A stretch of DNA of 64,000 nt from positions 558,001 to 622,000 of the forward strand of contig CAVPWG010000005.1 of assembly GCA_963709425.1 (NCBI GenBank), written 5' to 3'. Positions within the stretch are counted from its first letter, which is position 1, and each line of letters starts with the position of its first letter. Of this stretch, positions 57,443 through 64,000 are shown piece after piece. The notes beneath the pieces were generated by a model. It was not told the origin of the DNA. It did no database searches and saw nothing but the letters and a program-made list of their open reading frames with translations. The position numbers and the translations under genes were made by a program. This DNA is from JAICJC01 sp963709425 (lineage in GTDB: Bacteria > Actinomycetota > Thermoleophilia > Gaiellales > JAICJC01).

Positions 57443-58213
57443 TCAGGCGAACGGCAGCGGGCGGACGACGGCGGGACGCCCGCCGGCGTCCACCTTCTCG
57501 CGGTCTGCGACCTCGCGCCGCATGACCGCAAGGCCGATCGCGCCGAAGCGGGGCGAGCCGGCAACCGACGTGACTCTGCCCACCTCGCGGTCGCCCGCGG
57601 TGATCGCGGCGCCCGGCTCGGGCGCATCGCCCGGGAAGCCGAGCCCGCGCAGGCCGCGGTTGGCGTGCCCGCGATAGTGCAGGCGCGCGATCGGCTCCTG
57701 GCCGGGATAGCAGCCCTTCGTGAAGCTCACCGCCCGCTCGACGAGGCCGGCCTCCGCCGGCATCGTGTCGGTCCCGAACTCACGCCCGAAACGGGGGATG
57801 CCCGCCTCGATGCGCGCAACCTCCCAGTCGCCGGAGCCGTTGCCTGCGGGCGCCTGCTCGACGAGCCGGTACGGCCCGATCGGCGTCTCGAACGTCGCCA
57901 CGGCGTTGTCGGCGTCGCCCCAGACGACCGCGCCTGCGGCGGGCTCGAGCTCGACCTTCTTGCGAAAACGAGCGCGCAGCAGGACGTCGACCACATCGTC
58001 TCGGGTCTCCGGCGGGCACGCCAGCACGAACTCCGCGCCGGTGTTGAACACCTCCAGGTCGGAGATCACACGCGCCTTCGGCGTGAGGAGCAGCGCGTAC
58101 GCCCCACCTCCCGCAGGGATCCCCTCGACGTCGTTCGACACCATGCTCTGGAGATGGGCCACCGCGTCGGGGCCCGACACCCTGACGAGAGCACGATCGG
58201 GAACGACGGTCAT
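57443..58213 (-). CDS. ygfZ: YgfZ/GcvT-like folate-binding protein
   Basis: 256 aa. The YgfZ signature KGCYPGQEPIAR is present near residue 165, with an N-terminal GcvT-like half (LVRVSGPDAVAHLQSMVSNDV, LTPKARVISDLEVF). YgfZ helps assemble or maintain some Fe-S enzymes using tetrahydrofolate; its Cys in the signature is intact. Leaderless ATG 58213 with TACGCT 6 nt upstream. Divergent from the molybdopterin oxidoreductase gene by 53 bases. Confidence 0.9.
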   Translation of the reverse strand: MTVVPDRALVRVSGPDAVAHLQSMVSNDVEGIPAGGGAYALLLTPKARVISDLEVFNTGAEFVLACPPETRDDVVDVLLRARFRKKVELEPAAGAVVWGDADNAVATFETPIGPYRLVEQAPAGNGSGDWEVARIEAGIPRFGREFGTDTMPAEAGLVERAVSFTKGCYPGQEPIARLHYRGHANRGLRGLGFPGDAPEPGAAITAGDREVGRVTSVAGSPRFGAIGLAVMRREVADREKVDAGGRPAVVRPLPFA

Positions 58214-58219
58214 GACCGC

Positions 58220-58225
58220 AGCGTA
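58220..58225 (-). promoter_or_regulatory. -10 element TACGCT of the ygfZ gene
   Basis: TACGCT is 6 nt before ATG 58213; no ribosome-binding site. Confidence 0.55.
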
Positions 58226-58266
58226 CAACCGCGCCGCGGCCCACCGGGAGGCGGCAGACTACGCCC

Positions 58267-58872
58267 ATGCCGCGAACCAGCGAGGACAGGAAAGCCGCGG
58301 AGACTGGTGTCGACACCTCGCGGATCCCGCCGGGCCAGTACTACACCGACAAGTGGCCGGTCCTGCACGCCGGCAGCGTGCCCAAGGTCGACCTGGCGGC
58401 CTGGGACTTCCGGGCCTTCGGGCTCGTGCGCCACCCGCTCAGGCTGTCGTTCGACGCCCTGCGGGAGCTCGGCGAGCTCGAGACCATGGCCGACATCCAC
58501 TGCGTGACGCGCTGGTCGCGGCTCGACGTGCCGTGGCGCGGCGTCCCCGTGCGCGCGCTCATGGCGGCCGTCGAGCCGCTCGAAAGCGCCCGGTTCGTCA
58601 TCGCCCACGCCGAGCAGGGGTTCACCGCCAACCTGCCGCTCGAGGCGATCGATGACGATGCGGCGCTGCTGGCGTACGAGGCCGACGGCGCGCCGCTCAC
58701 CCCCGAGCACGGCTATCCGCTGCGGCTCATGGTGCCGAGCCGCTACTTCTGGAAGAGCGCCAAGTGGCTGCGCGGCCTCGAGTTCTCGGACGTCGACCGG
58801 CCCGGCTTCTGGGAAGGCTACGGCTACCACAACGACGCCGACCCATGGAAGGAGGAGCGCTACGGCTTCTGA
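58267..58872 (+). CDS. Cytosolic sulfite-oxidase-fold molybdopterin oxidoreductase (paralogue)
   Basis: 201 aa. Close paralogue of the protein at 36.5 kb: IPPGQYYTDKWPVLHAG, DIHCVTRWSRLDVPWRGVPV with the Mo-ligand Cys, LTPEHGYPLRLMVPSRYFWKSAKWLRGLEF and FWEGYGYHNDADPWKEERYGF. No signal peptide or electron-transfer domain. Unlike the first copy, no flavoprotein follows; the next gene is an M20 peptidase whose start lies within its last codons. It may share the flavoprotein partner at 35.7 kb (inference). Confidence 0.9.
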   Translation: MPRTSEDRKAAETGVDTSRIPPGQYYTDKWPVLHAGSVPKVDLAAWDFRAFGLVRHPLRLSFDALRELGELETMADIHCVTRWSRLDVPWRGVPVRALMAAVEPLESARFVIAHAEQGFTANLPLEAIDDDAALLAYEADGAPLTPEHGYPLRLMVPSRYFWKSAKWLRGLEFSDVDRPGFWEGYGYHNDADPWKEERYGF

Positions 58873-59971
58873 GGTCGTCGAGCGCTTCTGCGCCAGGCTC
58901 GAGGAGCTCGTGAACCACGACTCGCCGTCGGACGGGGCGGAGCAGGAGTGGATCGCAGAGCGGGTGTCGGCGTGGCTGGCGCCGGCCGGTTGCACGAGCC
59001 GGTGGGTGCCCGAGCCCGACGGCCCCGCGCGCAGCATGGTCGTGACGTTGCCGGGCGACGGCGGCCGGATGGTCGCGCTCCTGGGTCACACCGATACGGT
59101 GTTCCCCGTCGGGACCGCCGCGCAGCGGCCGTTTCGGCGGGACGGCCACCGCTGCTTCGGGCCCGGAGTCGCCGACATGAAGGGCGGTGTGCTCCTGGCG
59201 GCCGCCGCGATCGAGCGACTCGCCTCCGCGCCGAGCCGTCCGTTCTCGGAGGTGCGCCTGCTGGTATGCGCCGACGAGGAGACCCGCCTGCGCGCGCCGG
59301 CGGTATGCGCTGAGGCCGGGGGAGCGGCTGCCGCGCTCGTCTTCGAGTGCGCCCGCGAGAACGGCGACATGGTGTCGGAGCGCAAGGGGGCGATCTGGCG
59401 GACGCTCCGGCTGCACGGCCGCCCGGCCCACGCCGGAGCCGACACCCATCGCGGCCGAAGCTCCGTGTCCGCCCTCGCCCGCGAGATCCTCCGCATCGAG
59501 GCGCTCACGGCCGGCCGGCCCGAGATGACGTCGGTGATCACGACGGTGCGCGGCGGCGACTCCGCGAACACCGTCCCGGGCGAGGCGCAGGCCACGATCG
59601 ACATTCGCTCGAGCGTGCCCGAGGATCTCGTGTTCGCGCTCGCCGAGCTCGAGCGCGACGGCGCCTACGACGGCGTCGCCGGCGAGATCGAGGATCGCGG
59701 CACCTGGCCGCCGATGCCGCGAACGGCCTGGCTGGCGGACCTGGCCCGGGCGCTGGCGCACGATCTGGGCCTCGACGTCGGCGAGCAGCACTCGGGCGGG
59801 GTCTCGGACGGCTGCTGGACGGGCGACGAGGGCATCCCGACGCTCGACGGGCTGGGGCCCGTCGGGGGCGCCGACCACACGCCCGACGAGTGGATCGAGA
59901 TCGAGACGCTCGAGGCGCGCATCGAGCTCGCCGCCGGCCTCGCCGTGGCGATCGCTCAGCGCGGCGCGTAG
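58862..59971 (+). CDS. M20 peptidase (carboxypeptidase G2-like), apparent ACG start
   Basis: 369 aa if started at ACG 58862. No ATG, GTG or TTG is in frame near the conserved N-terminus (SEVVERFCARLEELVNHDSPSD), but ACG 58862 has a perfect AAGGAGG 6 nt upstream (58849-58855) and sits over the last codons of the preceding gene. The M20 site is intact: VALLGHTDTVFPVG, GPGVADMKGGVLLA, VCADEETRLRAP and GGADHTPDEWIE. Likely hydrolyses an amide of an amino acid. GTG 58912 would remove the first helix. The last 16 bases overlap the convergent GT39 gene. Confidence 0.86.
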   Translation, partial: TASEVVERFCARLEELVNHDSPSDGAEQEWIAERVSAWLAPAGCTSRWVPEPDGPARSMVVTLPGDGGRMVALLGHTDTVFPVGTAAQRPFRRDGHRCFGPGVADMKGGVLLAAAAIERLASAPSRPFSEVRLLVCADEETRLRAPAVCAEAGGAAAALVFECARENGDMVSERKGAIWRTLRLHGRPAHAGADTHRGRSSVSALAREILRIEALTAGRPEMTSVITTVRGGDSANTVPGEAQATIDIRSSVPEDLVFALAELERDGAYDGVAGEIEDRGTWPPMPRTAWLADLARALAHDLGLDVGEQHSGGVSDGCWTGDEGIPTLDGLGPVGGADHTPDEWIEIETLEARIELAAGLAVAIAQRGA

Positions 59972-61364
59972 ATCGGGACGCCCGAGACGATCGCCACCCG
60001 GCGGTAGCGATCCTGCAGGATCCGGGCCGTCGCCCCGGTCTGATCGATCCCGCCCGGCAGGTTCTCGACGACCACGAGCGCCGGGGGGTTCGGGCCGGCG
60101 AGGGCCCTGCGGGCCTCGCCCAGCGCGCCGGGGATCGCCTGGATGTTGCGGTACCACATGTAGCGAACGGCCGGATCGCGGTCGGCCAGGTAGTAGATGC
60201 CGGCGGCCGCCCAGAGCACGAAGATGCGCTGGTCGGGGCGCGTGTGCGCACGCACGTATCGCACGACCGCGCCGTCGCTCAGGAGGTGGGGGTCGTTCGG
60301 GAACACCTCGCGCGCCTGGGCATCCGAGGAGTCGAACCAGAGCGGCGCCGTGAACGCCAGCGCGGCGACCGCGGCAACCGCGCTCGCGGCGACCCAGGCG
60401 CGCGCCCGTGCCTCCCACATTGCGGCCACGCCGACGCCCGCCAGGACGCCCAGCGGTGGGACGAGCTGCTGGTAGTAGTGGGCGTGGAAGTTGCCGCCGC
60501 CGATCACGCCGACGGCGGCGATGGCGACCCAGAGCCGCACCAGGAGCGGCGAGCGGCGAAGGCCGGGGATCGCGACGATGATCATCGGACCGAGCGCCTT
60601 GAGCGCGGCCGGGAGCGAGTCCCAGGCCATGTCGAGCCGCGCCGACAGCGAGCCGGTCACGATCGAGTCGGCCTGGCCGCGGTACGTGACGAGCGCGTAC
60701 CACCAGTCCGAAAGGCTGACGGCCAGAGCGGCGCCGAGGGCGACGGGGACGAGCGCGGCGCCGACCAGCACGGCCACCGGCGCCAGGGCCTCGCGCCGCC
60801 GGGTGAGAACGAGGTACAGGGCCGCCGCCGCGCCGGCGTCGAAGCCCGACTGCTTCAGCATGACCGCGCACCCGGTGAGGAGGCCCGCCGCGACGAGCCA
60901 CTCCCGGCGCTCGCTCCGCAGGTACGTCACGAACGCGAGCATCGAGGCGCACGCGGCGAGCGAGGCCAGGAGCTCCCCCGAGAGCGTGAACGACTCGATG
61001 AACGGCGACGCACCGGCGGTTGCCACCAGCAATCCCGCGCCGACGGCGGCTATCCTCCCCGCCACCCTGGCGGTGATCGCCATGGTCAGCGCTGCCACTC
61101 CCGCCGCCACGACCGCCGCCAGCGCCCGCAATGCCGTGGCGGAGCCGCCGTCGACATGAAGGATCGCCCGAAACACGAGCTCGAGCCCCTGCGGGCGATC
61201 GACCCACGCGTCGCCGTAGAGGGTGGCGCCGTGGCTCCACAGGCGGGCGACCTCCCCGTAGCCGCCCTCGTCGGCGGTGAGCGGCGTGCCGAAGAACGGG
61301 GCGCGGAACGCGACGGCGAGGATCCCGGCGACGGCGACGGCGGCCGCTGGGGCCCGCCACGCAC
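59956..61364 (-). CDS. GT39-type polyprenol-dependent glycosyltransferase (5' end disturbed)
   Basis: About 468 aa. Multi-helix dolichyl-phosphate-mannose transferase fold: FFGTPLTADEGGYGEVARLW with the catalytic acidic residues in the first loop, then about ten helices (AAVGAGLLVATAGASPFIESF, ACASMLAFVTYL, and so on), HAHYYQQLVPPLGVLAG, and a soluble C-terminal part (RIFVLWAAAGIYYLADRDP). No standard start codon is in frame. GTG 61364 gives VRGGP and joins the frame if one G is missing from the run at 61349-61352. Probably transfers sugars from a lipid carrier at the outer membrane face. Confidence 0.8.
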
Positions 61365-61368
61365 GGGG

Positions 61369-62244
61369 ATCGACGGGCGGACCGCCGCCCTCGCCGGTGT
61401 CGCGTTCGCGCTGGCGCTCGTCGCCCAGGTGCTCACGTTCGGGCTCTCGCTCACGCCCGACCGCTACGTGCTCGTGCTCCTCGCCCCCGCGCTCGTGATC
61501 GGCCGCGGTCGCCGGTTCGTGCTCGATTTCGTCCCCTTCGTCGTGCTGATCGTGATGTATGAAGAGTGTCGCGGAATCGCTCACACGCTGCACCCGCACC
61601 CCTACTACGCTCCGCAGCTCGACGCCGAGAAGGCGCTCTTCCTCGGCCACGTCCCATCGGTCGAGCTGCAGGATTGGCTCTGGACCGGGAGCCTGCACTG
61701 GTACGACCAGTTCCTGAGCGCGATGACCCGCGTCCACTTCATCGTGCCGCCGACGCTGGCCTTCGCGCTCTGGCTCAAGCGGCGCGCGCTGTTCTACCGG
61801 TTCGCGGCGACGCTGCTCGTGCTGTCCTACGCCGGCGCGCTCACGTTCTGGCTCTTCCCGGCGGCGCCGCCGTGGGCCGCATCGGAGCGGGGCCTCATCC
61901 CGTTCCTCGCCAACCCGGCCGGGGTGCAGGCGGCGACGTCGCCGCTGCCCACCGACTCCGGGCCGATCTACCGGCTCGTCGACGGCAACCCGTACGCCGC
62001 CGTGCCGTCGCTTCACGGCGGATACTCGCTGCTCGTATTCCTGTTCGTTGCGACGCTGGCGTGGCGCACCCGGTGGCGGTGGTGGGTCTGCATCCCGGCG
62101 GCGCTCTATCCGCTCATCCAGACGATCGCCGTCGTGTACACCGGCAACCACTACGTCGTCGATCTGCTGATCGGCTTCGCCTACGCGATCGCAGCCTTCT
62201 ACGGCGTGCTGCGGTTCTGGCGCTGGCGGGGATGGCCGGAGTGA
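61369..62244 (+). CDS. PAP2-superfamily membrane phosphatase/transferase (5' end uncertain)
   Basis: About 291 aa. Helices from AALAGVAFALALVAQVLTFG on; PAP2 signature YAAVPSLHGGYSLLVF and TGNHYVVDLLIGFAYA contain the catalytic His pair. A third, upstream motif is less clear. The pattern resembles inositol-phosphorylceramide-synthase-like and phosphatidic-acid phosphatase proteins. No ATG, GTG or TTG precedes the first helix in frame; GTG 61429 lies inside it. The start codon is therefore unresolved and the coordinate given is only the earliest plausible codon. The stop overlaps the next gene by 4 or 13 nt. Confidence 0.8.
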   Translation: MDGRTAALAGVAFALALVAQVLTFGLSLTPDRYVLVLLAPALVIGRGRRFVLDFVPFVVLIVMYEECRGIAHTLHPHPYYAPQLDAEKALFLGHVPSVELQDWLWTGSLHWYDQFLSAMTRVHFIVPPTLAFALWLKRRALFYRFAATLLVLSYAGALTFWLFPAAPPWAASERGLIPFLANPAGVQAATSPLPTDSGPIYRLVDGNPYAAVPSLHGGYSLLVFLFVATLAWRTRWRWWVCIPAALYPLIQTIAVVYTGNHYVVDLLIGFAYAIAAFYGVLRFWRWRGWPE

Positions 62245-63398
62245 CCGGCACGGCCGTCGAGCCGCCGTCGGTTCCCGTCGGGAGCCCGGACGCCGCGCCG
62301 GCGGGATGGCTGGCCACGTACCGCTATCCGCTGACGGTGTTCGCCGCCAGCCGGGTCGCGGTCTACGCACTGATCGCCGCCGCGTCGTGGACGAGCCGCG
62401 TGCCACGCGAGTCGGGCGTCTCGTGGCACGCGCTCTTCGGCGCGCTCGGGCAGTGGGACGCCGTGTGGTATCGCTGGATCGCCGACCACGGCTATGACCC
62501 CGCCATCGGGCACGGCAACTCGGCCGCCTTCTTTCCGCTCTACCCGCTCGCCTGGAGGCCGTTCTCGATCCTTCCGGGGCCGATGGAGCTCTGGGGGAGC
62601 CTGCTCTCGACCGCCCTCTTCGGCGCGGCGCTCTGCGTCCTCTACGGCATGACGCTCGGCCGCTACGACGAGGCGATGGCGCGGCGGACCGTGCTCTACC
62701 TCTCGATCTTCCCATTGGCGTTCGTGTTCTCGCTGCCGTATGCGGAGAGCCTCTTCCTGCTGCTCACCCTGGGCGCGTTCGCGCTCACGTGGCACGGGCG
62801 GACGTGGGCCGGCGCGGGGGTGGGCGCCCTGGCGGTGCTGGCGCGGCCCGTCGGCATCGCGCTCCTGCCTGCGCTGGCCTGGCGCACCTACCGCCGGGAC
62901 GGGCTGCGTCTGCGGCCGTACCTGCCGCTGCTCCTGCTGCCGCTCGCCGAGGTCCTGTTCTTCGCCTATCTGGGCTGGCGCACCGGCGACGTGCTCGCCA
63001 ACGTCCACGCCCAAGAGCGCGGTTGGGAGCGCGGCGTCGGCGTCCTGCCGTACGTGTTCGGCTACACGCTGTGGCACGACGTGATCGAGGGCGGCCATCT
63101 GCGGTTCCTCGTCCACCTCGCCTTCACGCTCTTCTGGTGCGGGCTCTTCTACAAGGCGTGGCGGATGCGGATGCCGGCCGAGTACCTGGTCTTCGCGGCG
63201 CTCCTGATCCTGCTTCCGACCTCGGGCGGCCTGCTGGTCTCGATCGGCCGCTTCGGGATGGTGGCGTTCCCGCTCTTCTGGGCCCTCGCCGAGCTCGGCG
63301 AGTCCGAACGCGTCGACACGCTGGTCAAGACCACCTTCCCCATGCTGCTCGCGGCCCTCGTCATGATCACGTACACGGCGCACACGTTCACGCCGTAG
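62232..63398 (+). CDS. PIG-V-like mannosyltransferase-family membrane protein
   Basis: 388 aa from ATG 62232; GTG 62241, overlapping the PAP2 stop by 4 nt, is an alternative. GT-C features: WDAVWYRWIADHGYDP in the first large loop with the conserved Trp-Asp, FFPLYPLAWRPF, then about nine helices (RTVLYLSIFPLAFVFSLPYAESLFLLLTLGAFAL, LRPYLPLLLLPLAEVLFFAYLG). These use polyprenyl-phosphate sugars as donors. With PAP2 and GT39 it forms a lipid-linked glycosylation cluster (inference). Its last 11 bases overlap the convergent AlkA gene. Confidence 0.86.
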   Translation: MAGVTGTAVEPPSVPVGSPDAAPAGWLATYRYPLTVFAASRVAVYALIAAASWTSRVPRESGVSWHALFGALGQWDAVWYRWIADHGYDPAIGHGNSAAFFPLYPLAWRPFSILPGPMELWGSLLSTALFGAALCVLYGMTLGRYDEAMARRTVLYLSIFPLAFVFSLPYAESLFLLLTLGAFALTWHGRTWAGAGVGALAVLARPVGIALLPALAWRTYRRDGLRLRPYLPLLLLPLAEVLFFAYLGWRTGDVLANVHAQERGWERGVGVLPYVFGYTLWHDVIEGGHLRFLVHLAFTLFWCGLFYKAWRMRMPAEYLVFAALLILLPTSGGLLVSIGRFGMVAFPLFWALAELGESERVDTLVKTTFPMLLAALVMITYTAHTFTP

Positions 63399-64000
63399 GC
63401 GACGCCGCGGCCCCATCGGGCACGAGCAGGTAGTGCACCGCCAGGTTGGCGTACTCGCCGAACCCGAGGCACGCCTCGCGCACGCGCGGCTCCGGCCAGA
63501 TCGGATCGTCCGAGAACCAGCGCGCAACCGCCTTCCGCACGCCCAAGTCACCGGCGGCGAAGGCGTCGGGGCGCCCCAGGGTGCGGGCCAGGAACCAGTC
63601 GACGGTCCAGCCACCGATCCCGGGGAGCTCCGTGAGCCGGGCGCGGAGCGCGAGGTCGGTGAGCCCGGACAGGTCGAGATCGGCTTCGGCGAGCGCGGCA
63701 ATGGATCGGATCTTGGCCCGCGAGAGGCCGACGCCCTCGAGGTCGGCGCCGGCGACGTCCTCCCGGCGCGGGAACGCCCAGACGTCGACGCCGCCGAGCT
63801 CGCAGCGGCGGCCGAAGCGGCGGACGAACCGGTTTCGGATCGCGCATGCGGCGACCAGCGAGATCTGCTGCGCCGTCACGGCGATCACGAGCGACTCGAA
63901 GGGGTCGGCCGACAGCGGCGGCCGGAATCCCGGCGCCCGGGCGTAGATCTCGGGATACGCGGCCTCGAACGACGTCAGGTCGAAGCTCGCCCCGAGCGTG
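63388..64000 (-). CDS. AlkA-type DNA-3-methyladenine glycosylase (partial, 5' end beyond the window)
   Basis: 204 codons are visible; the N-terminus is outside the window. HhH-GPD glycosylase: LVIAVTAQQISLVAACAIRNRFVRRFG, the helix-hairpin-helix LTELPGIGGWTVDWFLARTLG, and the catalytic Asp in AFAAGDLGVRKAVARWF. Excises alkylated bases in base-excision repair. The C-terminal end is VPDGAAASPTA. Adds to the repair functions (dinB, LigD polymerase, LigB ligase) in this window. Confidence 0.9.
   Translation of the reverse strand, partial: TLGASFDLTSFEAAYPEIYARAPGFRPPLSADPFESLVIAVTAQQISLVAACAIRNRFVRRFGRRCELGGVDVWAFPRREDVAGADLEGVGLSRAKIRSIAALAEADLDLSGLTDLALRARLTELPGIGGWTVDWFLARTLGRPDAFAAGDLGVRKAVARWFSDDPIWPEPRVREACLGFGEYANLAVHYLLVPDGAAASPTA

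Noticed and set aside
59956..62715. Single 919-residue minus-strand gene covering GT39 and beyond
   Set aside because: Beyond the GT39 N-terminus the sequence is antisense of the PAP2 and PIG-V-like genes, highly charged and without motifs.

Overview
This is 64 kb of very GC-rich chromosomal DNA from what looks like a high-GC actinobacterium, most likely of the Thermoleophilia (Solirubrobacterales/Gaiellales) type. The reasons are the strongly G/C third codon positions, frequent GTG starts, an actinobacterial-type LexA box in front of dinB, actinobacterial families (DUF4232, DUF1269, DUF5317, DUF6510, LigB-type ATP ligase, stand-alone LigD polymerase), and a recurrent leaderless promoter pattern. 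In that pattern a TANNNT -10 element lies 6-9 nt before the start codon, with no Shine-Dalgarno needed. I found it at about 21 genes and used it to choose several starts. I see no rRNA, tRNA, CRISPR array, phage or insertion sequence. The taxonomic placement is inference.

Layout. 0-5 kb: arginase-fold protein, isochorismatase-family hydrolase, lipoprotein, DmdA/GcvT-like folate protein, cyclic-nucleotide-binding protein and a VOC protein, then about 0.8 kb with a decayed membrane-protein remnant. 5.7-12 kb: DUF4232 protein, a two-component system with a YCF48-type lipoprotein (its kinase gene carries two +1 frameshifts), PRC-barrel, glycosyltransferase, YdcF-like and DUF1269 genes. 12-21.6 kb: dimethylformamidase-like secreted protein, MMPL transporter, a second arginase-fold gene broken by three +1 frameshifts, HxlR regulator divergent from a LUD protein, and two uncharacterised proteins. 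21.6-31.2 kb: cNMP/thioredoxin-reductase-like flavoprotein lacking its CxxC, PLP decarboxylase, two divergent TetR-methyltransferase modules with visible operators, an MmcQ-AraC-VOC operon, a deletion scar, and SOS-controlled dinB. 31-40 kb: LigD-type polymerase, sugar isomerase/SMP-30 pair, epimerase, a compact operon of a cytosolic molybdopterin oxidoreductase, ferredoxin-reductase-like flavoprotein and zinc-ribbon protein, and a trimethylamine-dehydrogenase-like flavoprotein. 40-53.7 kb: EamA transporter, TIGR03118 protein, TAP-type hydrolase, ATP-dependent DNA ligase overlapping a membrane molybdopterin oxidoreductase, cupredoxin divergent from a DUF1800-DUF1501 pair, amidase lipoprotein, and GGDEF/HD-GYP with DUF5317. 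54-64 kb: CapA, two M20 peptidases, cupin, YgfZ, a second cytosolic molybdopterin oxidoreductase, three membrane genes (GT39, PAP2, PIG-V-like) and a partial AlkA glycosylase.

How genes work together. Repair genes are scattered: dinB under LexA, LigD polymerase, LigB-type ligase and AlkA. Redox genes are unusually dense, with three sulfite-oxidase-fold proteins, two large flavoproteins, a ferredoxin-reductase-like protein and a cupredoxin. The best candidate for an undescribed system is the molybdopterin oxidoreductase-flavoprotein-zinc ribbon operon at 35.5-37.1 kb, whose catalytic subunit has a paralogue at 58.3 kb. Several genes carry single-base frame breaks, mostly +1, which more likely reflect consensus errors than biology; this should be settled before calling them pseudogenes.
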